DNA from: G965216695 sp965216695
GTDB taxonomy: Bacteria > Pseudomonadota > Gammaproteobacteria > Pseudomonadales > Azotimanducaceae
DNA: 64,000 nucleotides
Direction: 5' to 3'
NCBI GenBank assembly: GCA_965216695.1
Contig: OZ244212.1
Coordinates: 4,836,001-4,900,000, forward strand
In this document: piece by piece, positions 34,906-43,244 of the stretch
Position numbering within the stretch: the stretch's first letter is position 1
Layout: each line of letters begins with the position of its first letter
The notes under the pieces: model-generated
Told to the model about the DNA's origin: nothing
Databases searched by the model: none
The model's input: the letters and a program-made list of their open reading frames with translations, nothing else
Translations under genes and position numbers: made by a program

Positions 34906-35997
34906 ATGCGTCTTTCCGGCCCCAAGCTAGCGTTGGTCGTCGCGGCCATCGCGTACGTTATCCTCTCGCCCTCCGTCACTCGTGCCGATCCGTCGTCCAA
35001 TGGTGCAACGAAGATTCTGTTCTCCGCGGCCGAACGCACGATCGGTGTGGGCGAGACCGTCCAGCTCGAGTGGTACAGCCCCAACTCGAAGTACTGCGTT
35101 GCCAGCGGTGCCTGGGAAGGGACGCTGAACCCATCGGGGGCGATCGAAACGGTACCGCTCAAGAACGTGGGTACCTACGAATACTGGCTGCAATGTTTCT
35201 CCGCGTTCGGCGACAAGCGCAAGATCGTGACCGTCGAGGTGGTGGCGGGCGACCCGTCAATTCAGCTCGCCGTGCAGCCGGCGGAAGTGGAATACCTGGG
35301 CGACGCGACGTTGAGCTGGCAAGCATTCCAGGTGGGCGAATGTCTCGCTAGCGGCGCGTGGAGTGGCGAAATGCCCAGCGCCGGAACCCTGAGTCTGCAG
35401 GGTGTTACGCAATCGGCGACGTACGAACTGGAGTGCTCGACGCTCACCGACCCCATCCGAGCCGAGGTTACGCTGACGGTCCTGGACGGTGGTCCGCCTG
35501 GAACCGGGCCGACCGTTCGCATTTCGGTCAGTGCCAGCGAGATCGAGAAGGGCGACGCGGTTACGGTCTCGTGGTCGTCCGAGGGAGCGTCGAATTGCAC
35601 AGCGGACGGCGACTGGGACGGAGCCGTTGCAACCGGCGGATCCGAACTGATCGAGAACGTGCAGCACAACAGCACCTTCGGTATACGTTGCAGCAGCGAT
35701 GATGGAAGCACGGCGGTTGCGAGCGCCAACGTATCGGTACTGGGAATCACAACACTGGTGTGGAGTCCGCCGGAGGCCAACTCGGACGGCTCCGAGATAC
35801 TGCCGTTGTCCGGTTATCGGGTGTACTACGGCGAACAAAGTCGCGACTACGACGCCATAGAATCGGTCGACGGCGCGGCCACCACTCAATATTCGCTCAA
35901 GCTGCCGCAGGGGTCTTACTACTTTGCGTTGACGGCGGTCAGTGAGTCGGGTTTGGAGAGCGGCTTCTCGAACGAAGTCCAGCGAACGATTGAGTGA
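34906..35997 (+). CDS. Secreted Ig-like / FN3 repeat protein (paralogue 1)
   Basis: A 363-residue exported protein. The signal peptide (LALVVAAIAYVILSPSVTRAD) is followed by three similar beta-sandwich repeats, each with the pattern Cys-x-A-S/D-G-x-W-x-G and a later paired Cys, then a C-terminal fibronectin-III-like domain (TTLVWSPPEANSDGSE ... YYFALTAVSESGLESGFSNE). The ATG at 34906 has GAAGGA upstream. It is a surface or periplasmic binding protein; the ligand is unknown. The next gene encodes a clear paralogue. Confidence 0.75.
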   Translation: MRLSGPKLALVVAAIAYVILSPSVTRADPSSNGATKILFSAAERTIGVGETVQLEWYSPNSKYCVASGAWEGTLNPSGAIETVPLKNVGTYEYWLQCFSAFGDKRKIVTVEVVAGDPSIQLAVQPAEVEYLGDATLSWQAFQVGECLASGAWSGEMPSAGTLSLQGVTQSATYELECSTLTDPIRAEVTLTVLDGGPPGTGPTVRISVSASEIEKGDAVTVSWSSEGASNCTADGDWDGAVATGGSELIENVQHNSTFGIRCSSDDGSTAVASANVSVLGITTLVWSPPEANSDGSEILPLSGYRVYYGEQSRDYDAIESVDGAATTQYSLKLPQGSYYFALTAVSESGLESGFSNEVQRTIE

Positions 35998-36141
35998 GCG
36001 CGCCGCACGCACCGTTCACATCCCGTTTACAACTTTTTACTTTGCCAACTGGGTCGCAACCTGACGCCCCTTAAGAACGTATTCTCTTCACACGCATAAA
36101 CGCCATTGGACTCGGCGTTGTAGTTTTGCGAAGGAGAGAAT

Positions 36142-37224
36142 ATGAAACGTCGGCGCTGTCACGATCTCGTTCGTACCGCGATCCTCGTCCTCATAACCGC
36201 AGCTTCCGTTCACGCGCAGGCCGCCAAGCCCCACCGAGCACCCGTCGTTTCGTTTAGTGCAAACGAAACCGACGTGCTTGTGGGTGCGAGGATAGTGCTT
36301 TCGTGGGCCAGTTCGGGGAAACGTGACTGTTTCGCCGAGGGCGATTGGACGGGCAAACAGCCGAACAGTGGGTTCTTCGAAACCCAGCCGCTAAACGTGG
36401 CGCGAAACTATCGCTATGAGCTCAGGTGCTCCGACCGAGGGGACACAACGGCCAAGACAGTGGTCGTATCGGTTCGGGACGACGAAAAACTCATGACGCT
36501 CGATTTCACAGCGTCACCGCAGCAGGTGCCGTACGCTTCAAGTACGGTGCTGCGGTGGAACGCCGACGGTGCCACCGCTTGCACAGCCTCCGGAGACTGG
36601 GAAGGAGAGCGGGCTGGCAGCGGTGAGTACACCGTCGAATCCGTAACGCGCGACCTGAATTTCGGTTTGCAGTGCGAAGGGCCTGGTGGCCTGGTAGACG
36701 CATCGCAGACCGTCTCGGTCGTGCAGAGCGAACCGCCGACCGTCGAACTGGCGGCGGCACAGACTGAGATTGTTGGCGGTGAGTCCGTGACGCTTCGGTG
36801 GCAGAGCACCGATGCGGTGTCCTGTGACGCCGACGGCGCGTGGACGGGATCGAAAGGTACCGCGGGTTCTGAAACAATCGCGGACCTTAAGGAATCATCG
36901 ACGTTTTCGTTGACCTGTCGCAATGCCGTCGGCACCGCGGTCGCGATGACGCAGGTAGAGGTTCTGGGTGCCACCACGCTCGCGTGGCAAGCGCCGACGC
37001 ACAACGACGACGGTTCCCCGATTTCGGGCGACCTGAACTACAAGATCTACTATGGCGAGTCGCCGTCGGACTACACGGACGTGCATTCGGTCGGAGCAGC
37101 GAACGCCACGAGTACGACGCTGACGCTACCGGCAGGGACCTACTACATCGCCATGACGGCGGTGGATGCAGCGGGCACGGAAAGCCTGAAGTCGCGCGAG
37201 ATCGCTCGGCTGATCACGCCCTGA
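36142..37224 (+). CDS. Secreted Ig-like / FN3 repeat protein (paralogue 2)
   Basis: A 360-residue protein with the same plan as the preceding gene: a signal peptide ending VHAQA, three Cys-containing Ig-like repeats with the DWTG / DWEG / AWTG pattern, and the same FN3 end (TTLAWQAPTHNDDGSP ... YYIAMTAVDAAGTESLKSRE). The pair arose by duplication and diverged. A strong GAAGGAGAG site precedes the ATG. A 144-bp gap separates it from the first copy. It may form part of a cell-surface matrix or adhesin system. Confidence 0.75.
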   Translation: MKRRRCHDLVRTAILVLITAASVHAQAAKPHRAPVVSFSANETDVLVGARIVLSWASSGKRDCFAEGDWTGKQPNSGFFETQPLNVARNYRYELRCSDRGDTTAKTVVVSVRDDEKLMTLDFTASPQQVPYASSTVLRWNADGATACTASGDWEGERAGSGEYTVESVTRDLNFGLQCEGPGGLVDASQTVSVVQSEPPTVELAAAQTEIVGGESVTLRWQSTDAVSCDADGAWTGSKGTAGSETIADLKESSTFSLTCRNAVGTAVAMTQVEVLGATTLAWQAPTHNDDGSPISGDLNYKIYYGESPSDYTDVHSVGAANATSTTLTLPAGTYYIAMTAVDAAGTESLKSREIARLITP

Positions 37225-37230
37225 CCGATT

Positions 37231-37245
37231 GCGCCAAAGTGGCGC
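37231..37245 (+). terminator. Small hairpin after paralogue 2
   Basis: GCGCCA-AAG-TGGCGC, a 6-bp perfect stem 6 bp after the stop codon and 42 bp before the next start. No T-run is present. Confidence 0.35.
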
Positions 37246-37287
37246 TGGTAGAATTGGCAGCAAGCTCAGCCAGTCGAGGATGCTGCC

Positions 37288-38040
37288 ATGCCGATGTTCG
37301 AGCGCGACGATGAAGCCGGTCGCTCGGAGTTGTACTTCGAGGACCGTGGGGGCGGATTTCCGATCCTGATGCTCGCACCCGGTGGTATGAACAGTCACAT
37401 CGCCGCGTGGCGTAACGCGCCCTGGAACCCGATCTCCGCACTGGAGGGGTCGTTTCGGGTCATCGCCATGGACCAACGCAATGCGGGTCGGTCCGTTGGG
37501 CCGATTCACCGGGACGACGGGTGGCGCACCTACCTTCGGGATCACGTGGCATTGATGGATCATCTCGGCGTCGAGCGATTTCACGTGGCAGGCATGTGCA
37601 TCGGCGGTGCGTACGTGGCTCAGCTGGCGGCGGAGTATCCAGACCGTGTTGCGTCCGGGGTGTTGTTTCAGACGATCGGCCGTGCAGTGGTGGACGGTAT
37701 CGACAACCGCGCCGACTTCTATGCGATGTTCGACGACTGGGCGGGCCGTGTCGCCGCGGAGCACGGGCACATGACCGATTCAGACTGGGCGCGTTTCCGC
37801 GCCACCATGTACGACCGCGACTTCGTGTTCAGTATTGATGAAGATCAGGCGCGCCGACTGCGGACGCCGTGTCTCGTGCTCGCGGGTGCAGACCGGTACC
37901 ACCCGCACGTTGTATCACGGCGGTTTGCAGACCTGGTTCCGGGCGCGGAGTGGCTTGATGTCGATGCCTGGAAAACACCCGCTGCGGCCGCCGGTGCGCA
38001 GCGACGCGTGCAGGCGTTTCTGGCGGCTCACACGCCCTGA
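37288..38040 (+). CDS. Alpha/beta hydrolase with Cys in place of the catalytic Ser
   Basis: A 250-residue alpha/beta hydrolase. The nucleophile elbow reads HVAGMCIGGAY, so Cys104 replaces Ser, as in dienelactone hydrolases. The acid lies in LVLAGADRYHP. A usual C-terminal His is not seen at the expected place (the stretch is DAWKTPAAAAGAQRR), unless HPH of the preceding loop substitutes. This may indicate a non-hydrolytic or altered reaction. The ATG at 37288 fits. The gene ends 7 bp before the convergent molybdopterin oxidoreductase gene. Confidence 0.78.
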   Translation: MPMFERDDEAGRSELYFEDRGGGFPILMLAPGGMNSHIAAWRNAPWNPISALEGSFRVIAMDQRNAGRSVGPIHRDDGWRTYLRDHVALMDHLGVERFHVAGMCIGGAYVAQLAAEYPDRVASGVLFQTIGRAVVDGIDNRADFYAMFDDWAGRVAAEHGHMTDSDWARFRATMYDRDFVFSIDEDQARRLRTPCLVLAGADRYHPHVVSRRFADLVPGAEWLDVDAWKTPAAAAGAQRRVQAFLAAHTP

Positions 38041-38047
38041 GCCGCGA

Positions 38048-40219
38048 TCACGCCGCCGCGGTTACGTCCACCGGAATGCCCGTCATGTGCGCCTGATTCG
38101 AAATGGGTTCGAAGCTGTCGGGGCCGCTCGGCAGGAGCGCGTTACAGTTACTGCTGTTTGCAGCGCGCGCCACCTTCAATCCGTGGCTGGACGACTGGCC
38201 GCCGCCGTGGGCCATTGCTACGACCCCACGGCGCAGATCGTCCGAGAGGCTCAGGGTCGTTTCGATTGCACCGTGGTGGTTGCGGACCTGGATGCGTTGG
38301 CCGTCCTCGAGCTGGCGCGCATGGGCGTCCTCCGGGTTCATGAACAGCGGATTTCTCGCGTCCGCGTTTCTGTGTAGCTTTTCGACGTTTTCGTACCACG
38401 AATTGAACATGTAGGGGGTGCGGCGGGTAATCAATTTCAACTGATCCGGATGCTCGCCTGCCAGCTCATCGAAAAGGCGGCTCATACGTTCAATCGCATC
38501 ATCGAACGATTCGGGCCTACAGTCGATTCCGCGTTCGGAATCGGGCAGGTGGTGCTCGAACAGATCGGCGGGATCTGCCCGGTCCAGCTCGAGTAGGCCG
38601 GAGCGCTTTAGATCTGTGAACGAATTGCCGCGGGATCGCAGCATCGCATCGACGCGCGCCCACATGTTGGGGGTGTCCGAGTCGTCGAATGCGCTGTCGA
38701 ACCCCATGGCCTGACACAGGCGTTCGTAGATCCACCACTCGGGTCGCCGTTCGAACGCGGGAGGCACTACGGCTTCCGTGAACTGAACGCTGGGCGAGTG
38801 CTGCAGGCCGAGTCCGGTGATGTTGATGTCCTCACGCTCGAACGCACCCGCCGCAGGCAGCAGATAGTGCGCGTACTCCGCGGTGGCGTTGCGGTAGATG
38901 TCCACGCAAACCACGAGCTCCAGTTGTTCGAGCGCTTCGCGCGTCCGCTGTTCGCCGGCGATCGACAGTACGGGATTGCCGGAGTTGACGAACAACGCTC
39001 TGATCGGCGTGTTGTAGCTGGCGCGGTCGTCGTCGACCGGCGCAGTACCGTCTGTCCGAGTCGGCGCCGGTATTGAGTCTGCAAGCAGGTAATCTGCTAG
39101 CAGGTTGCCTGGCAGGCTGATGCCGACGCCGCCGGGTTTGCGGATTCTTCCGAACGGCGTGTTCAGATAATCCTCCGGCAGATGAGCACCCGCGGACGGG
39201 GATCGAGAGTAAAAGCCCTGACCGAAGTAGTTTCCCCCCGCGCGGCCGAGATTGCCGGTCACGAACGACAGCATCTGCACCAGCCAGTACGCCAACGTGC
39301 CCTGGCGCCCCATGTTGATCCCGGTGGACGCGTGCACAGCAGCGCGGGGGGCGTCTGCAAAGGTGTCGGCCAGCGCGCGGATTGCCTGCGCGTCCACCCC
39401 CACAACGTCGGCTACGCGCTCTGCAGGATAGTTGGACACGAAGTCGCGCAGCGCGCCCAGATTTCGGCCGTGGGTGTCCACAGCCGCGGGTAACGTGCGG
39501 TTGGAAAGCAGGTGCTCCAGCATCGCGGCGAGCAGGTACGGGTCGGTGTCGGGCTTGATCTGCACCACGCGCGCGGTGCCGGACACGGACTCGATGCGGC
39601 GGGGATTGACGTAGACGATCTGGGCACCGCGATCAGCTGCCGCGCGGAGGTGGCCCATCGGATTGGCGATGCTCATGAACGACATATGGCTCACGGCGGG
39701 GTTCTCCCCGATCAGCAGAATCACGTCTGCGTTTTCGATATCGGGAATCGGATGGAAGGTGCGCGTTCCGAAGACTGCCTGGCTGGCCGCAAACTTGTTG
39801 GCGCAATCCTGCGTGCCGGAGCTGAAGAAGTGGCGCGCGCCTAGCTGCACCATGAATCGCCCGAACGAAGGTCCGAACAATGTATTGAACGCCGTGGGAT
39901 TGCCGGTATAGCTCGCGACCGCGCCCCTGCCATTGCGCTTGACGATGCGCTGCAGATCCGCGGAGATGCCATCTAACGCCTGCTGCCACGATATGGGTGC
40001 AAACGTGCCATCCGGCTGGCGCTTCAGCGGCACGTTCAGGCGATCGGGATCATTGTGAATTTCCTTTCCATAAATCCCTTTGTTGCAGACGAAACCCTTG
40101 GACACGGGGTGTAACTTGTCGGGCTTCAGGTCAATTAACTGGTCGTTCTGCACGGTCGCGATCAGTCCGCAGGCCGGCTCACAGACCCTGCAGAACGTGC
40201 GCTTGGTGGTCGCTGTCAT
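38048..40219 (-). CDS. Molybdopterin-dependent oxidoreductase (bis-MGD type)
   Basis: A 723-residue DMSO-reductase-family catalytic subunit. The N-terminus holds a [4Fe-4S] site (CRVCEPACG with CNKG further on). The Mo-ligand position lies in SGTQDCANKF, where a Cys is present, so this is not a selenoenzyme. The central and C-terminal MGD-binding segments include MFVNSGNP-like and MNPEDAHARQLEDGQRIQV. It has no Tat signal and no electron-transfer subunit nearby, so it is probably cytoplasmic. AGGAG precedes the ATG. Activity could be like formate dehydrogenase or another small-molecule oxidoreductase. Confidence 0.9.
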   Translation of the reverse strand: MTATTKRTFCRVCEPACGLIATVQNDQLIDLKPDKLHPVSKGFVCNKGIYGKEIHNDPDRLNVPLKRQPDGTFAPISWQQALDGISADLQRIVKRNGRGAVASYTGNPTAFNTLFGPSFGRFMVQLGARHFFSSGTQDCANKFAASQAVFGTRTFHPIPDIENADVILLIGENPAVSHMSFMSIANPMGHLRAAADRGAQIVYVNPRRIESVSGTARVVQIKPDTDPYLLAAMLEHLLSNRTLPAAVDTHGRNLGALRDFVSNYPAERVADVVGVDAQAIRALADTFADAPRAAVHASTGINMGRQGTLAYWLVQMLSFVTGNLGRAGGNYFGQGFYSRSPSAGAHLPEDYLNTPFGRIRKPGGVGISLPGNLLADYLLADSIPAPTRTDGTAPVDDDRASYNTPIRALFVNSGNPVLSIAGEQRTREALEQLELVVCVDIYRNATAEYAHYLLPAAGAFEREDINITGLGLQHSPSVQFTEAVVPPAFERRPEWWIYERLCQAMGFDSAFDDSDTPNMWARVDAMLRSRGNSFTDLKRSGLLELDRADPADLFEHHLPDSERGIDCRPESFDDAIERMSRLFDELAGEHPDQLKLITRRTPYMFNSWYENVEKLHRNADARNPLFMNPEDAHARQLEDGQRIQVRNHHGAIETTLSLSDDLRRGVVAMAHGGGQSSSHGLKVARAANSSNCNALLPSGPDSFEPISNQAHMTGIPVDVTAAA

Positions 40220-40295
40220 GGTTTCCGCTCCTGGCTCTGCGCCATGTTAGCGCTTCGCGGATTGCATTGGGCGGAATGTTCGGGTGTGGTGGGCC

Positions 40296-40410
40296 AAAAA
40301 CAAAAGCCGCCCGTAGGCGGCTCAAATATCCCCGATTGTTATTGCTGTTGTCCGGGAAATAACGTTGGTTCGTCCCCTCCGCAATCCGATTGACCTCGGC
40401 AGGGCAACGG
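40296..40410 (-). ncRNA. Candidate small RNA of about 115 nt
   Basis: A promoter (TTGATA, 17 bp, TACCTT) and a strong terminator (7-bp stem, U-rich tail) frame this segment on the minus strand. Between them, CUCCG and CGGAG (40377-40381 / 40408-40412) can pair around a CCGA/UCGG stem, and GUUAUU/AAUAAC forms a second stem. The loop ACAACAGCAAUAACAA is A-rich, like Hfq/Crc-target regions. No open frame of note exists inside. It is not a known RNA I can name. Confidence 0.5.
40305..40322 (-). terminator. Intrinsic terminator (minus strand)
   Basis: On the minus strand AGCCGCC-TACG-GGCGGCT is followed by TTTGTTTTT. It would end a transcript coming from the right, where the candidate small RNA lies. 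Confidence 0.75.
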
Positions 40411-40415
40411 AGCGA

Positions 40416-40444
40416 AAGGTAGCAGGCTCTAGCTTGAATATCAA
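40416..40444 (-). promoter_or_regulatory. Sigma70-like promoter of the candidate small RNA
   Basis: On the minus strand a TTGATA -35 (40439-40444), a 17-bp spacer and a TACCTT -10 (40416-40421). Transcription would start near 40410. Confidence 0.5.
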
Positions 40445-41081
40445 TAAGTTAGAACAACTTTCTCGGGAGGTTATTTCATTGGAATTTTGGCGATACCGCC
40501 GCTCGGGCCCTGGCGGGTACGTCGCAAGCTGTCGCACTCAACGGGCGTGTTCATTCTCCTTCTAAACGCCCTCGCAAAATGATATCGAAAAAGTATCGAA
40601 ATTGAGGTCGCCCGTAGGTCGTGTCACGTTGCGGCTGCAAACCGTTTACAACGCCACACACAGGCGTATCCGCTGTCGCGTACGCTACCTGGCTCCGATA
40701 GGCAGTTTTTCGGGAAGGCACGTGGAGCACTTGATTGGTACCGCGTTTGCGGTTGCGAGCGAACAGTACGTGATTCGGGACGTCCGCAAGGTCCGCGGCG
40801 ACGTTCTGTTGTATGCAGAGAAGGCGCATGCAGGTTCCAACAACCGTGCAGCGTTTCACTTGAATGATGTGGCGCATTTACTACCCGGGTCGGAACCTGC
40901 TTCCAAGTCGGCGCGATGACGGCGCAATCTCCCCGCGCCGGTTCTTTTCGTGGGTGAAGCACGACACAGACGGTAACGGGACGCGGTGCTGTAATAGGGC
41001 GGCGTGTCGAGGGACCAGGGTCGAGGGACCAGGGTCGAGGGACCGGGAAGGACACGCGTTGGGCGGACAGGGCGCGTATAT
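40445..41081. other. Gene-poor stretch
   Basis: About 640 bp with short open frames on both strands, none of which has a convincing ribosome site or family match. Its right end contains a triple 14-bp repeat (41006-41047). Confidence 0.4.
41006..41047 (+). repeat. Three tandem 14-bp repeats
   Basis: GTCGAGGGACCAGG twice (41006-41019 and 41020-41033) and once with one change (GTCGAGGGACCGGG, 41034-41047), 34 bp before a start codon. Confidence 0.9.
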
Positions 41082-41921
41082 ATGTCAGGGTTTGATGAAG
41101 TCGTCGGGTTCTACGACCCAGCCGATATGTCGGTTCATGACCTCGTGGCGTTTGATGCGTTCCAGGATCTGCTCAATGGAACCGACGTGCGTCCGGAATT
41201 TGCCGCAACGTTAATCCGGTGCGCCTACGCTACGGTGGGATTCGGTCCCGATCTGCACAGCGTGGTGCTGTTTGTCCTTCGTTTCGACGAGACCGGGCGT
41301 GCGGACGCAATGTTCAACATGCCATTGGACTACCTGGCGCAGCAAGCCGGCGGGTCGTTCGAATTCGATGACGGGTTCACGATCCGCGTGGCGTGTCGGA
41401 GCGCTTGCCCGGTTCCCTGGCATGCGGTCAACCTCTGGGAGCCAGCGGGTTCCTCGACGACGCATCCGCTTGCGCTATTGCGCGCACTCGTCTTGAAAAA
41501 CGATCTGGGCCTGGCTCCGACGGCGAGCCCGCAAGCGACGGGATTTGACCTTGGTGCCGGTAGCGGCGACGGCGCAGTCATCATCTCCGAAGCGCCCATG
41601 CTTGCACCCCAGCCGAAGCCCGTGCCGGAGACGCCGCCGTCTGAGCCACCGCTGCTCGCGCAGCGGCACGTATTGAACCGCAAGCTCACGGAAACCTTTG
41701 GCGAGCAGGGGCGCGTGGGCATCTCGGAGCTTGTGAAACGGCACAAGGTGGAAATGGCGCGTGCGCGCGAACGCTTCCGCGAAGATCTGGCGGGGCAGCA
41801 GGAACTGCTGCTGGCCCAGATTCGCGACCTGCAGTTGGAGATCGAAGAGCTGGAGCAGCGGCTGGAACGGGAGAAGAAACGGTCGAAACGCCTTCAGCAG
41901 TTGCTGCGCGGCGAGTACTGA
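41082..41921 (+). CDS. Conserved protein with C-terminal coiled coil
   Basis: A 279-residue protein. Residues 1-135 form a compact alpha/beta domain (VHDLVAFDAFQDLLNG, VLFVLRFDETGRADAMFN, DDGFTIRVACRSACPVPWH), then a Pro-rich linker (APQPKPVPETPPSEPP), then a long coiled coil (RERFREDLAGQQELLLAQIRDLQLEIEELEQRLEREKKRSKR in segments). No membrane helix or signal is seen. The ATG at 41082 is preferred because upstream codons are those of the tandem repeat. No family can be named with certainty. Confidence 0.6.
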   Translation: MSGFDEVVGFYDPADMSVHDLVAFDAFQDLLNGTDVRPEFAATLIRCAYATVGFGPDLHSVVLFVLRFDETGRADAMFNMPLDYLAQQAGGSFEFDDGFTIRVACRSACPVPWHAVNLWEPAGSSTTHPLALLRALVLKNDLGLAPTASPQATGFDLGAGSGDGAVIISEAPMLAPQPKPVPETPPSEPPLLAQRHVLNRKLTETFGEQGRVGISELVKRHKVEMARARERFREDLAGQQELLLAQIRDLQLEIEELEQRLEREKKRSKRLQQLLRGEY

Positions 41922-42025
41922 CGGGCGCGAACCGCTCCGGACCGGGTCCGTTCGCGTAGCGTCGCCCGAGTCGGTAAAGTGATGGGCTCGTTGGCGTGTA
42001 CAGGTTGCGGACCAGCTCCCGAAAA

Positions 42026-43174
42026 ATGATTCCAGAAGAAACGCTTGACGCAATCTCGGCGCAGGCCGCGACCGCGGACGCTACCCGAAGCATCGACGCC
42101 GACGTGATTGCCGCGCTGAAAAAACTCGATGTCATGCGCATGAGTGCGTCGCGGAACATTGGCGGCACGGAGGCCACGATGGAGGCGATTGCAGAACTGT
42201 TGCACGGCGTTTCCCCTCGGTGTGCTTCCACCGCGTGGTGCCTATGGAATCATTTGTGCACGTTTCACCTGTTCTGCGGCTTGCTCGGCCCCGCCAACGC
42301 GGAGTTTCTGACGGGAATCGTCACCCGCCGGCAATGGGTGTGTTTCCCTGCCGGAGCCGGCACAGGTGTTCGGGGTGCTCAGGTAGACGGCGACATATCG
42401 TTGAGAGGAAAGGCGTCATTCGGTTCCGGTGCCCGCTATGCGGACTGGGCAGGCGTTGCATTCGTGATGGACGATGCGGAACGCCCGTGGTTTTCGATGG
42501 TGGACCTTGCGCAGCCGGGGGTTGTGATCGAACCCACGTGGCAGGCGATGAGTTTGCGGGCATCGGCAACGGACGATGTGCTGTACCGCGAGGCGCGGGT
42601 TCCTATGGAACGACGCGTGCCGTTTCTGCAGCGCTATCGGGATCCCTTCCGTGACCCGGCGCACCCGATGGTTCACGAACGCTATCGGGAGGACTGGGTT
42701 GCCTTGTCTACGCTCTGGCTTGGCGCGATGGCCGCAGGCCTCGCTGGCGCAGCACTGGCTGATGCAGCCCAGGGGATAAGAGGCCGGATTGCGCTCAGCC
42801 GAGTGAAGGTGGATGAACGACCGACCGTTCACGTCAATCTAGGTATCGCTTCGGCCAGGGTTTCCGCCGCTCGGGACACAGTGCTGCGGGCGTGCGCGGA
42901 TACCGACGCGCGGATAGCGGCGGGACAGGTTCCCGATGAAGGCGACTACCTGAGGCAGGTGAGCGCGGGCATGCAGGCAGTGTCGCTGTGTGACGATGCG
43001 ATGCGCCTCATTCTGCGCGTGTTGGGCGGTAATGGATTGCGCGAAGGGACAGATTTCGAACGACGGTATCGCGATTTTCAAGCGATGCCGCTCCACATTA
43101 ACGGGCACATCGATCGCGTGTCGGAGCAATCCGGCAGGCATTTGATTGGGCTGCCGACGACAAACCCGTTCTAG
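42026..43174 (+). CDS. HsaA-like flavin-dependent monooxygenase (acyl-CoA dehydrogenase fold)
   Basis: A 382-residue protein of the acyl-CoA dehydrogenase fold. The segment GKASFGSGARYADWAG resembles the GxxxFxSG flavin/substrate region of group D monooxygenases such as HsaA, which hydroxylates phenolic rings in steroid degradation with a separate flavin reductase. The C-terminal helices carry the QxxDxxMRLILRVLGGNGL dimer motif. No reductase gene is adjacent. The start is uncertain: the ATG at 42026 fits the domain, and the longer upstream reading is weak. Confidence 0.78.
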   Translation: MIPEETLDAISAQAATADATRSIDADVIAALKKLDVMRMSASRNIGGTEATMEAIAELLHGVSPRCASTAWCLWNHLCTFHLFCGLLGPANAEFLTGIVTRRQWVCFPAGAGTGVRGAQVDGDISLRGKASFGSGARYADWAGVAFVMDDAERPWFSMVDLAQPGVVIEPTWQAMSLRASATDDVLYREARVPMERRVPFLQRYRDPFRDPAHPMVHERYREDWVALSTLWLGAMAAGLAGAALADAAQGIRGRIALSRVKVDERPTVHVNLGIASARVSAARDTVLRACADTDARIAAGQVPDEGDYLRQVSAGMQAVSLCDDAMRLILRVLGGNGLREGTDFERRYRDFQAMPLHINGHIDRVSEQSGRHLIGLPTTNPF

Positions 43175-43208
43175 CGCTTTTTCGCGCGACTCCGGAGAAT
43201 CGGTCGGC

Positions 43209-43244
43209 CTAGCGAAGGCGCGCCTCCTAGCGAAGGCGCGCCTC
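43209..43244. repeat. Perfect 18-bp tandem duplication
   Basis: CTAGCGAAGGCGCGCCTC at 43209-43226 and again at 43227-43244. The second copy overlaps the stop codon (43243-43245) of the alcohol dehydrogenase gene on the minus strand. Confidence 0.9.

Noticed and set aside
38048..40219. Selenocysteine in the molybdopterin oxidoreductase
   Set aside because: The Mo-ligand position is a normal Cys codon (SGTQDCANKF) and no in-frame TGA is present.
40471..40554. 27-codon ORF on the minus strand upstream of the small RNA promoter
   Set aside because: AGGAG lies only 1 nt from the ATG, the peptide has no recognisable feature, and it overlaps a gene-poor stretch.
40602..40919. 105-codon open frame on the plus strand
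   Set aside because: No ribosome site, no family match and composition unlike neighbouring genes; an equally long frame exists on the other strand.
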